In this document: positions 7,009 through 16,414 of the stretch, piece by piece
How positions within the stretch are numbered: position 1 is the first letter of the stretch
Layout of the letters: every line of letters starts with the position of its first letter
Source of the DNA: Desulfobacteraceae bacterium
Lineage (GTDB): Bacteria; Desulfobacterota; Desulfobacteria; Desulfobacterales; Desulfobacteraceae
Length of the DNA: 34,862 nt
Assembly (NCBI GenBank): GCA_004796375.1
Contig: QZLA01000087.1
Span: forward strand, 1 to 34,862
Direction: 5' to 3'
Program-made: the position numbers and the translations under genes
The notes under the pieces: generated by a model
What the model was told of the DNA's origin: nothing
Databases searched by the model: none
What the model saw: the letters and a program-made list of their open reading frames with translations, nothing else

Positions 7009-8124
7009 ATGATTGGATTGAACACCATAAACCGGTACATTCTCAAAGAGCTGTTTGCTCCGTTCCTGGTCAGCCTTTTATTTTTGACCTTTGTCTTTTT
7101 GATGACCCGGATTCCCGAAGTCACCAACATGGTCATGAATTATAATGCCAACCTTATATCGGTCTGCCTTCTGATTCTCTATACGGTTCCCAAATTCATG
7201 GAGTTTACCATCCCCATGTCGGTCATGATTGCGGTCCTGCTGACATTCATGAAAATGGCCGGTGACAATGAAATCCTTGCTGTTAAAAGTTCCGGGATTT
7301 CCCTGTACCGGCTGATGCCGCCGGTGTTGATCTTCTGCATCATCGGGATGGCCCTGACCCTGTGGATGACGTTGTACGGAAGCGCCTGGGGACGCTATGC
7401 CACCAAGATTAAAAGCCAGGAGATCATCCAGGCCAGCCCGGATATTGCACTTCAGGAAAGACAGTTCTTTCTGGATATTGAAGATATCATGATCTATATC
7501 AACGAGGTGAATATCAAGTCCAGACAGCTCAGGGATGTTATCATTGAGGACCGCCGAACGACCGACATGGTCAGTATCTCCACCGCCCCGACAGGTCACC
7601 TGATCTCGAATCCGGACAGCCTGCGGTATACGCTGCGGTTGTATAACGGCGGGATCAATCAGGTGGACCTTGCCAACGGATCGGTCAACCATATCCGCTT
7701 TGAGCACTATGATATCCAGATTGATCTGGCTGCCATGATGAATGATGAACGGGATATGAGGAAGGGAATCAAGGAGCAGAACATGATTGAACTGATCCAA
7801 TATCTTGACACCCAGCGAGACACCCTGCCCAAAAAGTGGCTGTATGAAGCCCAGATGAAAATTCATGAAAATATCGCTATTCCGGTGGCCTGCATATGCC
7901 TTGGGATCCTTGCATTTGCAACGGGAATCCGCTCTGTCACCAACCGCCGGTCAGCGGGTTTCGGCCTGGGTGTCGGCTTTTTTCTCATCTACTACATGAT
8001 GATGGCAACAGGCTGGGCCGCCGGAGAAACCGGCCGGCTGCCGGCAGCCGTTGCCATGTGGGGCCCCAACCTGATCATGGGAACCATTGGTATCGTTCTT
8101 CTAAAAAGAAATGCCATGAGATAA
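7009..8124 (+). CDS. lptF: LPS export permease LptF
   Basis: LptF and LptG form the inner-membrane pair that, with LptB ATPase, extracts lipopolysaccharide from the inner membrane. The 371-residue product has the YjgP/YjgQ layout: three N-terminal membrane segments (about 16-37, 46-80 and 95-120), a large periplasmic beta domain, and three C-terminal segments (about 285-370). The early NRYILKELFAPFL motif is typical. I chose the ATG at 7009 because it places NTINRYI at the N-terminus as in the family; an in-frame TTG at 6958 would add 17 residues across the putative promoter. Ribosome binding site is weak. lptG follows 13 bases later. Confidence 0.9.
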   Translation: MIGLNTINRYILKELFAPFLVSLLFLTFVFLMTRIPEVTNMVMNYNANLISVCLLILYTVPKFMEFTIPMSVMIAVLLTFMKMAGDNEILAVKSSGISLYRLMPPVLIFCIIGMALTLWMTLYGSAWGRYATKIKSQEIIQASPDIALQERQFFLDIEDIMIYINEVNIKSRQLRDVIIEDRRTTDMVSISTAPTGHLISNPDSLRYTLRLYNGGINQVDLANGSVNHIRFEHYDIQIDLAAMMNDERDMRKGIKEQNMIELIQYLDTQRDTLPKKWLYEAQMKIHENIAIPVACICLGILAFATGIRSVTNRRSAGFGLGVGFFLIYYMMMATGWAAGETGRLPAAVAMWGPNLIMGTIGIVLLKRNAMR

Positions 8125-8137
8125 GGCAAAAACAGAT

Positions 8138-9211
8138 ATGTCCATTATCTATCGTTACTGGTTCAAGGAATTTACCAAACTCTATCTGCTCATCCAGACC
8201 ATCATACTGGTCCTGGCCATATTTATCGACTACATCTCGCGGCTGGATAAATTCTTGAGCCTGGATATCGGCCTGATCAAGGCTCTCGGGTTCATCCTGC
8301 TCAAGGTCCCGTTTTTTTTCCTCCAACTCACACCGGCCAGTATCCTCTTGGCCGCATTGTGCATATTCGGCCTGATGAACCGCAACAATGAGCTGCTTGC
8401 ATTAAAATCCAGTGGTATCAGCGTGTATCACCTGATTAAACCCGTACTGATCGCCGGAGCTGTTCTGGCCTTCCTGACATTTTTCCTTGGAGAAACCTTG
8501 GTACCGGCGACCATGTCCAAATCCAACACCTTTGAAAATTCCACCCTGAGAAAACAGAGTATTGCCACGGCCAGAAAGGATATCTGGATTAAATCTGACA
8601 ACCGGTTCATCCACATTAACTTCTTTGACCTGACCCGCAAGAACGTTTCCGGGATAACCATTGCCCGGATGGATGATACGTTCAGAATGGTCCAGCGGAT
8701 CGATGCCAAACACGGCACTTACCAGAAGGACACATGGGTGCTGCACAATGTGTCGGAGCAGATCTATAATCCTCAGACCAATGACTATGACATCACCACC
8801 TCAAAAGAGAAACGAATCAATCTGGGTATCAAACCGGATGAACTGAGCAAGGTCGTTAAAAAATCCGATGAGATGAGTTTTTTCGAGCTGCAGGACCTGA
8901 TTCAAAAGGTAGAACGAGAGGGCTATGACGCGACACGATACCGCACCGACCTGTTCGGTAAGATCGCTTCCCCCTTTATCTGCCTGATCATGGTTCTGAC
9001 CGGAGCGGCCACGGGAATGCGCGCCAGGGTAAAGGACAATCTTCCCCTGGGTATCGGCATAGGTGTCGTGATCGCCTTTGCGTACTGGGTCATCTTCGGA
9101 TTCTGCATGTCTCTGGGATATGCCGGGATTCTACCCCCGATAGTGGCTGCATGGACTGCCAGCTTTATCTTTCTTTGCATCGGTGTTATTAACCTGATAG
9201 GCGTAGAATAG
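8138..9211 (+). CDS. lptG: LPS export permease LptG
   Basis: The second YjgP/YjgQ permease of the Lpt transporter, 357 residues, with the same topology as the preceding protein: N-terminal membrane segments including IIYRYWFKEFTKLYLLIQTI and the NNELLALKSSGIS cytoplasmic loop also seen in LptF (DNEILAVKSSGIS), a periplasmic domain at about 130-260, and three C-terminal membrane segments. Which of the two is F and which is G is assigned by gene order (F precedes G) and by the shorter N-terminus here. The ATG follows AAGGCAAAAACAGAT. It is co-oriented with lpxK 61 bases downstream. Confidence 0.9.
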   Translation: MSIIYRYWFKEFTKLYLLIQTIILVLAIFIDYISRLDKFLSLDIGLIKALGFILLKVPFFFLQLTPASILLAALCIFGLMNRNNELLALKSSGISVYHLIKPVLIAGAVLAFLTFFLGETLVPATMSKSNTFENSTLRKQSIATARKDIWIKSDNRFIHINFFDLTRKNVSGITIARMDDTFRMVQRIDAKHGTYQKDTWVLHNVSEQIYNPQTNDYDITTSKEKRINLGIKPDELSKVVKKSDEMSFFELQDLIQKVEREGYDATRYRTDLFGKIASPFICLIMVLTGAATGMRARVKDNLPLGIGIGVVIAFAYWVIFGFCMSLGYAGILPPIVAAWTASFIFLCIGVINLIGVE

Positions 9212-9272
9212 GTCATGCAGGGAGGGGTGTGCCAAACCGGAATTTAAATCGACCCCCCGGGGGAATGGACGA

Positions 9273-10436
9273 ATGGTGACTCGCGCGATAAAACGAATAT
9301 TAATTCGCAGGATAATGCAGGATCGACTGAGTCTCTTCACTTTCTGGGGCCTGCTGCTCATCCCCCTGTCCCATATTTACAGAGTGATTACCCTTGTCAG
9401 AACCCGGCTTTACCAGAAAGGGGTCAAACAATCCAGACAGCTGCCGTGTCCGGTCATCTCCATTGGAAACATCATTGCCGGCGGAACCGGCAAAACGCCC
9501 GTCGCCATGCACCTGGCCCTCATGCTCCGTGGCATGGGATTTCAACCCGTTATCCTCAGCAGGGGGTATAAGGGAGAAAAATCCGCAACAGGCGGCATCG
9601 TGTCTGACGGAAGGACCCTGTTCATGACGGAGAAAGAATGCGGAGACGAACCGCTGATGATGGCAAAAGCACTGAAGATGCCCGTGGTCATCGGGCAGGA
9701 CCGCTACCGGGCCGGGTGTCTGGCCGTTGAAAGTTTCGATCCCGATGTCATTATTCTGGATGACGGATTCCAGCACCTCAGGCTTAAAAGGGATCTTGAT
9801 ATCGTACTTCTTGACCATGACTATCCATTCGGCAATCAGCGGCTCCTGCCGGCCGGACTGCTGCGGGAGCCTCCCCGGACCGCATTGAATCGGGCAGATA
9901 TGGTGATCTTTACCCGATGCCCGGATCCACCCAACCAAAACCCGGTTGAACCGTTTTTCCCCGGAGTTGAAAGCCGCACCGGGAAAAATCTCCCCTGCTT
10001 TCCCGGGGTTTGGTTTACACAACACCAGCCGCTGCTTGACAGAACCCTGGTACCCCGAAATTCCGACGGGTGTATCGTTGAAACGCTCGATGATCTTCAT
10101 GGCAAGACAGCCGTGGCATTTTCAGGCATTGCCAACAACCGGGCATTTGCAGATACCTTGAAACAACTAGGGGTTAGTGTACTTGATCATTTTGAATTTT
10201 CAGATCACCATACCTATCTGCCGGAAGAACTCGCAGGATTTGACCAGGCGGCCCTGAAGCAGAAACCGGATATATTGGTGACCACCCAGAAGGATTTTGC
10301 ACGCATCGGGGAGAACAGAACCTGGCCGGTCAGCCTGGTGGTGATCGGTATCCGGATTAAATGGGTTGACAAAGAAGATGAATTGAGCCAGACAATTAGG
10401 AACGTTATTAAAAATGACCAGGCCCGATCGGTTTAA
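9273..10436 (+). CDS. lpxK: Tetraacyldisaccharide 4'-kinase LpxK
   Basis: Phosphorylates the 4' position of the lipid A disaccharide precursor at the inner membrane. The P-loop is AGGTGKT at 69-75 inside the family signature ISIGNIIAGGTGKTPVA, and the second signature LDDGFQHLRL lies at 162-171. An N-terminal hydrophobic helix (about 20-40) fits the known membrane association. Length of 387 residues is slightly above the usual 320-350, with extra sequence around 225-275. The ATG at 9273 follows GGGGGA in the C/G palindrome at 9254-9263. Clustering with lptF-lptG and a sugar transferase makes a lipid A/LPS unit. Confidence 0.93.
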   Translation: MVTRAIKRILIRRIMQDRLSLFTFWGLLLIPLSHIYRVITLVRTRLYQKGVKQSRQLPCPVISIGNIIAGGTGKTPVAMHLALMLRGMGFQPVILSRGYKGEKSATGGIVSDGRTLFMTEKECGDEPLMMAKALKMPVVIGQDRYRAGCLAVESFDPDVIILDDGFQHLRLKRDLDIVLLDHDYPFGNQRLLPAGLLREPPRTALNRADMVIFTRCPDPPNQNPVEPFFPGVESRTGKNLPCFPGVWFTQHQPLLDRTLVPRNSDGCIVETLDDLHGKTAVAFSGIANNRAFADTLKQLGVSVLDHFEFSDHHTYLPEELAGFDQAALKQKPDILVTTQKDFARIGENRTWPVSLVVIGIRIKWVDKEDELSQTIRNVIKNDQARSV

Positions 10437-10452
10437 AGATTAAGGATTCAGC

Positions 10453-11250
10453 ATGTCCAAACTGTCTGCTTGTATTATTGCCCTCAATGAAGAGGATAAG
10501 ATCGGCCCCGCTCTGAAAAGCGTTGAGTGGGCTGATGAAATCATTGTTGCTGACTCATACAGTACCGACAGGACAGCGATCATAGCGCAGGAACACGGTG
10601 CCAGGGTCATCCAGATTCGTTTCACAGGGTTTGGGGATCTTCGCAACCGGGCCATGGAGGCCTGCAGTCATGACTGGATCCTCAGCCTGGATGCAGATGA
10701 GCGGTGCACCCCGGATGCCCGGCGTGAAATCGAACAGATCATATCCGGGAACGCGGCCATCGCCGATGCCTTCTATATTCCGAGAAAAAATTTTTTCATG
10801 GGAAAATGGATCCGGTATGCCGGATTTTACCCGGATTACCGTCATCCGCAGCTGTCCCGGAAAGGAATGATCACCTTCCTGCCGGATGCCGTGCATGCCG
10901 GATTCGATGTTCACTCGGATAAACCGGTGGGTTACCTCAAGAGCCACATCACACAGATACCCTATAAAAACCTTGAAGAGATCTTGAACAAGGCCAACAG
11001 GTACTCCTCCCTGGGTGCTGAAAAACTGGAGGAGAAACAGATAAAATGCCGCATGTATAAAGCCTTGACCCATGGCATCTGGTCATTTTTCACCACTTAC
11101 TTTTTTAAGCTCGGCTGCCTGGACGGGTGGCCCGGTCTGATCATCGCCCTGGGCAACTTTGAGGGGACATTTTACAAGTATGCCAAAGGCTACCTGAAGC
11201 AAAAGGGGCTTGAGTCATTTTTTGAGCATTCCCCTGTACAGGATGAGTAG
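10453..11250 (+). CDS. Family 2 glycosyltransferase, LPS core type
   Basis: A 265-residue GT-A fold transferase. The N-terminus SACIIALNEEDKIGPAL and EWADEIIVADSYSTD are standard nucleotide-sugar binding segments, and the metal-binding DxD-like motif is DADE at 80-83. The protein resembles the WaaE/KdtX group of LPS core glucosyltransferases over its whole length, ending in a basic amphipathic region (about 210-255) likely to touch the membrane. The ATG follows AAGGATTCAGC. It begins 16 bases after lpxK and ends 2 bases before the next gene, so it belongs to the LPS unit. Donor and acceptor cannot be named from sequence. Confidence 0.85.
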   Translation: MSKLSACIIALNEEDKIGPALKSVEWADEIIVADSYSTDRTAIIAQEHGARVIQIRFTGFGDLRNRAMEACSHDWILSLDADERCTPDARREIEQIISGNAAIADAFYIPRKNFFMGKWIRYAGFYPDYRHPQLSRKGMITFLPDAVHAGFDVHSDKPVGYLKSHITQIPYKNLEEILNKANRYSSLGAEKLEEKQIKCRMYKALTHGIWSFFTTYFFKLGCLDGWPGLIIALGNFEGTFYKYAKGYLKQKGLESFFEHSPVQDE

Positions 11251-11252
11251 CC

Positions 11253-12116
11253 GTGGACGGGGCGTTACGATTTTTCGCACTCATCTTTGACAGAATTGTC
11301 GGCCTGTGGAAAAGCACCCCGACCCAGAAGCGGGTGTCGGCACTCCTGGTTCTTATTTTTCTTGCGGCACTGGCCGTCATTGAACTGAACCGGCAGGATG
11401 TGTTTGGCGGAGTCATTGCCCAAACCCTTCCCAAAAACCACTACATGGCGATCAACCTGGCCTTTTCACTGGTGCTGGTTCTTGAAGTGATCAGCCTGAT
11501 CTTTACCCTGCCCGCCTCCATGTCCAGGGCCTTGGGTAAGCAGTTTGAAATCCTTGTGTTGATATTTCTGCGAAACGCTTTCAAACAGATTGCCCACCTG
11601 CCCGAACCTATCAGCATCAGCGGTCACAACGAGGTGCTGCTGCACATCCTGGCCTATGGCGCAGGCGCGATTGCCATTTTCGGGCTTTTGGGTGTGTATC
11701 TTAAACTATTAGAAAAGCTTGATGACACCTTGTCACCCGGGCCATCCCTGGACCGGTTCATCCGGGCCAAAAAGGTGGTTTCCCTGTGCATGCTCGTCTC
11801 GTTTACCTTTATGGGGGCATACAACGGATGGCTGTTAATTCAGGGGCAGGAGGGATTTCATTTTTTTCAGTGTTTCTACACGCTGCTGATCTTTGCAGAC
11901 ATCCTCCTGGTTCTCATTGCCCAGTCGTTTCTTCCCCAGTTTCCGGCCGTATTCAGGAATTCAGGGTATGCCTTGTGCACGCTCCTGATTCGCCTGTCAC
12001 TGACGGCCCCTGTCTATTTTGATGTACTGATCGGTATGCTTTCGGTTTTCATGGCCCTGTTCCTCACCCTGGTATACAACCGGTTTTACACTTTGAAACG
12101 CGATACGGACCGATGA
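11253..12116 (+). CDS. Polytopic membrane protein of unknown function
   Basis: A 287-residue integral membrane protein that I do not recognise. About six or seven hydrophobic segments are visible near 28-45, 66-86, 129-150, 174-196, 205-224, 236-250 and 255-275, with no charged catalytic motif. The start is a GTG two bases after the glycosyltransferase stop, with AGGATGAG as ribosome binding site inside that gene's end, so the two are translationally coupled. The position suggests an envelope role, for example in lipid or glycan handling, but that is inference. A 33-base gap separates it from the convergent sensor gene. Confidence 0.7.
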   Translation: MDGALRFFALIFDRIVGLWKSTPTQKRVSALLVLIFLAALAVIELNRQDVFGGVIAQTLPKNHYMAINLAFSLVLVLEVISLIFTLPASMSRALGKQFEILVLIFLRNAFKQIAHLPEPISISGHNEVLLHILAYGAGAIAIFGLLGVYLKLLEKLDDTLSPGPSLDRFIRAKKVVSLCMLVSFTFMGAYNGWLLIQGQEGFHFFQCFYTLLIFADILLVLIAQSFLPQFPAVFRNSGYALCTLLIRLSLTAPVYFDVLIGMLSVFMALFLTLVYNRFYTLKRDTDR

Positions 12117-12149
12117 ACGGTTGTTGGATGTGATTGAGGAATAACGAGT

Positions 12150-13382
12150 TTATTCGACAAGCCGGTTTTTCCTGTCTACAAACCACTCTTCAGCACCATA
12201 GAGGTCTTCCATGCACTCACGGCAGATACCATGGCTGAATGATGCATCCGAATGGGTCTCGATATAGGTCTCCAGGTTGTTCCAATACCCTTTGTCATCC
12301 CTGATTTTTTTACATTTGGAACAGATGGGCAACAGGCCTTTAAGGGTTTTAATATTGTTCAACGCACCGCGCAGTTCTATAATGAGCGTCTCTTTTTCCT
12401 CCTGGCTTTTCTTTCTCATTTTCACTTCGCGGTTGAGTCTGCGGTTTGAGATCATCACCACCGTTAACACCGGAACAATAAACAGCAGGATGATGGATAT
12501 CCATTTGATCACATCCGACCACCGGATGCCATGTTCAACCCGCAGCGGGGACAGCCATTCACTGCGTATCCGGGCGTGCTCAAGCGGCATGATGGCCCCC
12601 AGAGCCTTGTCCAGTATGGACACCAGTTCCGGCCAGTCGTTGCGCACAGCCATGTGAAGATTATAATTGCCATAGGGTGTCGGTGCCGCAATCTTGAGGT
12701 TGGTCAACCCGTTTTTTTCTACCAGGTAGCTGGTGGCGGCCAGGTTCTCGATTCCGGCATCTGCCATGCCGAAAGAGACCGCCTCCAGCCGTTTCAGAGG
12801 GGAGTCTACAAAAACAGGGGTATAATCGATGCCATCTCTCTCTAACCAGTCCATGGTGGAATTTTTCCGGATAACTGCCAGGGCCTTCCCCTGCAGATCC
12901 TCGATCCCGCCGACAAACAGGGCGTCACGGCGGGTGACAATCACCAGGGGGAAGGAGAGATAGGGACTGGTGAACCTCAGGAATCGCTTGCGCTCCTGTG
13001 TTTTGGCCGCACATGGTATCAGGTCTAATTTTTTCTCTCTGGCACGCTTGAGCACCTCCGGCCATGGCAGGTTGTCCTGGATAATGACCTTGATGCCCAG
13101 TTCACCCATGATGGTATGGATGTAATCCGCACTGATCCCCTTGAGATTGCCTTGTGAATCAAAATAGTGAAACGGTGGAAAGGACTTTGGACCGCCGATC
13201 TGAACGGTTGGATGTTTTTCCAGCCACCGGAGTTCATCATGGCTCAGACCCAGCACCTCACTGCTCAGGATGATGTCGTCCCTGTCCGCTCCCATGGCGG
13301 AAGGCGCAGCACCGTGGAGCAGGCCCGCTATGATCAGGGCCAGGAATATGGCATGGCGGCATATCGCGCAGGTGTCAATCAT
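12150..13382 (-). CDS. Periplasmic-binding sensor with TM and 4-Cys tail
   Basis: A 410-residue sensor-like protein. Residues 1-32 are a signal sequence, 55-280 form a family 3 solute-binding domain (PPFHYFDSQGNLKGISADY at 69-87, then SPYLSFPLVIVTRR), 293-311 is a membrane segment, 314-345 a coiled coil, and 350-410 a four-cysteine tail with Cys354, Cys357, Cys387 and Cys390 (PICSKCKKIRDDKGYW, HGICREC). There is no kinase, GGDEF, EAL or methyl-accepting domain, although this binding-domain/TM arrangement normally precedes one. The same tail ends the receiver protein at 20662-21243. It may bind metal and signal through protein contacts, but no function is established. Ribosome binding site is weak; a good promoter lies upstream. 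Confidence 0.8.
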   Translation of the reverse strand: MIDTCAICRHAIFLALIIAGLLHGAAPSAMGADRDDIILSSEVLGLSHDELRWLEKHPTVQIGGPKSFPPFHYFDSQGNLKGISADYIHTIMGELGIKVIIQDNLPWPEVLKRAREKKLDLIPCAAKTQERKRFLRFTSPYLSFPLVIVTRRDALFVGGIEDLQGKALAVIRKNSTMDWLERDGIDYTPVFVDSPLKRLEAVSFGMADAGIENLAATSYLVEKNGLTNLKIAAPTPYGNYNLHMAVRNDWPELVSILDKALGAIMPLEHARIRSEWLSPLRVEHGIRWSDVIKWISIILLFIVPVLTVVMISNRRLNREVKMRKKSQEEKETLIIELRGALNNIKTLKGLLPICSKCKKIRDDKGYWNNLETYIETHSDASFSHGICRECMEDLYGAEEWFVDRKNRLVE

Positions 13383-13435
13383 GGTGTTTTCGGTTTCCGA
13401 TGAATCCAGTTATTTCCAATTGTGATAAATAACTC

Positions 13436-13464
13436 AAAATAACCAATGGAATCGGGCGTGTCAA
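13436..13464 (-). promoter_or_regulatory. Predicted sigma-70 promoter of the 4-Cys sensor gene
   Basis: Minus-strand TTGACA (13464-13459) and TATTTT (13441-13436) are separated by 17 bases, with 6/6 and 4/6 consensus matches. The start would be near 13430, about 48 bases before the ATG. It indicates transcription independent of the DUF1566 gene upstream. Confidence 0.6.
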
Positions 13465-13510
13465 ACGGTTTAAAAAAGACCATGGCAGACCTGATCCGGG
13501 ATATTCATGA

Positions 13511-14818
13511 TCATTCAAGCAGCAGCACCTGGACAGGCAATATAGCGGCATGGTCTCCTGATTTACCATTCCCGGAATCCCTTACCGGCCTGACAAAATT
13601 ATAAACCCTTCTGACCTCCCCTTGGGGTCCGAATCCATAGGACGGACTCCCGGTTTTGGCATCGGTGCGCTGGCACCCGGCCCCGTGTACATCCATGAAT
13701 TCCCCGTCCAGATACCCCAACGCCTCTCCAAAACAGATGATAATCGCATCCATACCCGGATTGAACGTGGTTGACGTCCAGAAAAAGGGCCAATCCCGCT
13801 CACCGTTTTCTGCAATGATGGGGCTGGTGTCAAACGTGGGGTCAATGGCGGCTGAACCGGTAAAATCCGGGGAACGGGTATAGTCCAGAATGGTATGAAG
13901 CTCCTTGGCATTGGGCAGGCGCCAGTCCGAGTACCCCGCATAGGTCAGGCTGTCGCAGAATGCCAGCGCCTCCTCCCAGTTCATGGAGCCGTCACTATTG
14001 GTAAAACCGTCAAACTGATCCCTGAATGCATCACTACCGCTGTCTGCCTTGACCCACATCAAGGCAGTGCTCCGGTCGGTCACCGTACCATCCTGGTTAT
14101 CGATAAGATCATTGATTCCATAATCCGCATTTCCACGGACAAACCGGACCGGGAACTGTGGGTTCGACATATTGCCGGATTTCGGATACCCCTTGATTCT
14201 CCCGTCTGCAAAGTTAACCCCGAAAAAAATTTCCGGATTCCCCATGGCGTCACTGGTGTATTCCGTACCGGATATATACTGAACATCGATATACCGGCCT
14301 GAAGTGCCCCATTCAAAGTCAAACACCTGTGTGTTAATAAATGGCACAGCATCATCCGGCACCACAGGGGTATTTACGGTTCCCGTGCCCTGGTTCCCAT
14401 TAAAATCGATCAGCGAATACAACTCCTTGATGGTGGGCACCCGCCAGTCGGTATACCCTCCGGTCCTGCATGCTGCGGCTTCGCCCTGCGCATCGTCCCA
14501 CAACATCGTCTTAAACCCCTTTTCCCACATCAGACCGGTGTGTTGGTCCGTCACCGTCCCGTCGCCGTGATCGGTATACAATGGCTGATTTCCTGAATAC
14601 TGTGCATCCTGGCCGTAAAACGGCTGCTGGACCATGGAGCAGTCCATGACGCCGGTGTTGCCAAAGCAATTGGATTGACCGGTATCCACAACCGGATAAG
14701 CCACGGGATCAGCCCCGGTTGGACGGCCTGTTGCTGTGCTGCTGCCCATCACTGCCAAACATACCAGGCACACATAAAGTACGATTCCAGATAATCGATT
14801 TTGCTTGAATGACCTCAT
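13511..14818 (-). CDS. Secreted protein with two DUF1566 (Lcl C-terminal) repeats
   Basis: A 435-residue exported protein of unknown function. Residues 1-30 are a signal peptide. Two homologous units follow, at about 81-228 and 240-415, each opening with DGTVTD..TxLMW and carrying GYTDWRVPTIKELYSLID or GYSDWRLPNAKELHTILD, the hallmark of DUF1566. The second unit closes with FVRPVRDSG. These domains are common in surface and sensory proteins of deltaproteobacteria; a calcium or ligand-binding C-lectin-like fold is often assumed. I placed the start at the ATG at 14818, 5 bases after GGAGG; in-frame ATGs at 14821 and 14833 sit on or before that site. It is flanked by unrelated genes. Confidence 0.8.
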   Translation of the reverse strand: MRSFKQNRLSGIVLYVCLVCLAVMGSSTATGRPTGADPVAYPVVDTGQSNCFGNTGVMDCSMVQQPFYGQDAQYSGNQPLYTDHGDGTVTDQHTGLMWEKGFKTMLWDDAQGEAAACRTGGYTDWRVPTIKELYSLIDFNGNQGTGTVNTPVVPDDAVPFINTQVFDFEWGTSGRYIDVQYISGTEYTSDAMGNPEIFFGVNFADGRIKGYPKSGNMSNPQFPVRFVRGNADYGINDLIDNQDGTVTDRSTALMWVKADSGSDAFRDQFDGFTNSDGSMNWEEALAFCDSLTYAGYSDWRLPNAKELHTILDYTRSPDFTGSAAIDPTFDTSPIIAENGERDWPFFWTSTTFNPGMDAIIICFGEALGYLDGEFMDVHGAGCQRTDAKTGSPSYGFGPQGEVRRVYNFVRPVRDSGNGKSGDHAAILPVQVLLLE

Positions 14819-14918
14819 CATCTCCTCCTGCATGATTATTACTTTTTACCTGAAAAAGATCGTACCAAAAGAGTATGGAAAAAATATGGAGGGAAAATGG
14901 TTGTTTTACATGGATTCT

Positions 14919-16412
14919 CTACTGTTTTTTGACAGGAATAAAGGCAGACAGGATCAGGCTGACCAATGCCACGGCAAACACCACCATAAAGGCCAGAAAA
15001 ACCCCATCAAATACGGCAGTCTGGAGCAGTTTTTCCACACCTTGAGGCAGCAGCATCCGGAACTCTTCCTGGAACATGCTGGACATGCTTTTCTGGAGTT
15101 TTTCAAGAAGAACCGGCGGCAGTTGTGTACCTGCGTTCTCAAGCCGGTCAATGAGTCTTGCGGTCACCAGGCCGCCGCACACCCCGACCCCGATTGTGCC
15201 GCCCAGGGTTCTGGCAAACTGGTTGAAAGAGGTGGCTACCCCGAGATTTTCAGGGCCGAGACTATCTTGAACAATCAGCAGGGTAGACAGTGTGATACAT
15301 CCCATTCCCAGACCGGACACCTGGAAGACGAGAAAACAGTAGAGCATTGAGGTGGTCTCGGAAAAGACCAGGGTGAGCGCACCACCCGCAGCCATGAGAA
15401 GGGACCCCCAGATGGCGGCCCCTTTTGGGCCGATGCGATGCATCACACGACCGATAAACAGGGAGCCCACAGACCAGCCCAGGCTCAGCGACAGCATGGC
15501 GTACCCTACCTGGAGCGGGGATTTTCCCAGTGCGCCCTGAAGGTAAAGCGGTGCATAGGCAAACAGCGAGAAGATGGCAAAACTGGCGCAGAATGCAACC
15601 AGGTTTCCCAATGCAAATGCAGGGTATTTAAAAAAAGAAATATCCAGTATCGGATCTGCGGCCTGCTGTTCCACCCGGCAGAAGCCGACACCCAGGCAAA
15701 GGGTGACACCGACCATAAACACCAGCTCCAGGGAAAACCAGGGCAGGACCCGGCCGCCGGTCATGACGATCAGCAACAACCCCAGAATGCTCCCGGACAA
15801 CAACAGGGCGCCGGGCCAGTCCAGATGCGCCTGTGATGGCATTTCCCTGAACTCTTTGAAAAAAAATGCAATCCCTGCAAAGGAGATCAACCCGATGGGC
15901 AGGTTGATGAAAAAAATCCACCGCCAGGAAAACCAGGTCACGATAAATCCGCCCAGGGTCGGCCCGATCAGACTGGCGATCCCCCAGATCGAACTGGCAA
16001 AGGACAAGGTTTTGGCCCGCTCCCCAGGTTCGGATACCCCGGACAGCACGACATACACCAGGGCAAAGATCCCGCCGGCACCGATCCCCTGGAATACCCG
16101 GGTTCCGACCAGGAACGCCATGGACCCGGACGCACCCGCAGCCAGTGAGGCCGATACAAACAAGGCGATGGAAAAGAGCAGCAGTTTTTTTACCGCAAAC
16201 AGATCGGAAAGCTTTCCAAAGACCGGTAACGAGACGGCCCGGGCTAGGAAATAACTTGAATAGGCCCAGGCATAAAGATGAAGGCCGCCCAGTTCCGAAA
16301 TGATGGTCGGCATGGCTGCCGACATGACAAGGGCATCCAGCGCCCCGAGAAACAGGGCCAGCAATGCGGCAACAATAATCCAGAAGCGGACGCGTTTGTT
16401 TCCCGCCGCCAT
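14919..16412 (-). CDS. MFS drug:H+ antiporter, DHA2 (14-TM) family
   Basis: A 497-residue inner-membrane transporter predicted to export drugs or other hydrophobic compounds by proton antiport. Fourteen hydrophobic segments are visible. The N-terminus has the DHA motif LDALVMSAAMPTI, the loop motif A is GKLSDLFAVKK at about 66-76, and motif C-like RVFQGIGAGGIFALVYVV lies near 104-121, matching the DHA2 group. The ATG is two bases downstream of the nitroreductase stop, so the two genes are coupled. The pairing suggests a nitroaromatic or quinone-type compound that is reduced and expelled, but this is inference. Confidence 0.85.
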   Translation of the reverse strand: MAAGNKRVRFWIIVAALLALFLGALDALVMSAAMPTIISELGGLHLYAWAYSSYFLARAVSLPVFGKLSDLFAVKKLLLFSIALFVSASLAAGASGSMAFLVGTRVFQGIGAGGIFALVYVVLSGVSEPGERAKTLSFASSIWGIASLIGPTLGGFIVTWFSWRWIFFINLPIGLISFAGIAFFFKEFREMPSQAHLDWPGALLLSGSILGLLLIVMTGGRVLPWFSLELVFMVGVTLCLGVGFCRVEQQAADPILDISFFKYPAFALGNLVAFCASFAIFSLFAYAPLYLQGALGKSPLQVGYAMLSLSLGWSVGSLFIGRVMHRIGPKGAAIWGSLLMAAGGALTLVFSETTSMLYCFLVFQVSGLGMGCITLSTLLIVQDSLGPENLGVATSFNQFARTLGGTIGVGVCGGLVTARLIDRLENAGTQLPPVLLEKLQKSMSSMFQEEFRMLLPQGVEKLLQTAVFDGVFLAFMVVFAVALVSLILSAFIPVKKQ

Positions 16413-16414
16413 GC

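Noticed and set aside
7078..9216. Long open frames on the minus strand opposite lptF and lptG
   Set aside because: They mirror the coding phase of strong, recognisable genes, lack ribosome binding sites and show no domain.
9221..9263. C6G5 palindrome and GGAGGGG before lpxK as a translation switch
   Set aside because: The palindrome has no loop, and alternative pairing is too speculative without conservation data.
9300..10100. 266-codon minus-strand frame opposite lpxK
   Set aside because: Shadow of lpxK; low-complexity, His/Gln/Pro-rich translation and no supporting start signal.
15438..16254. Plus-strand frames opposite the MFS transporter
   Set aside because: The composition (Pro, Arg, Gln, Asn rich) is the antisense pattern of a hydrophobic gene; no ribosome binding site.
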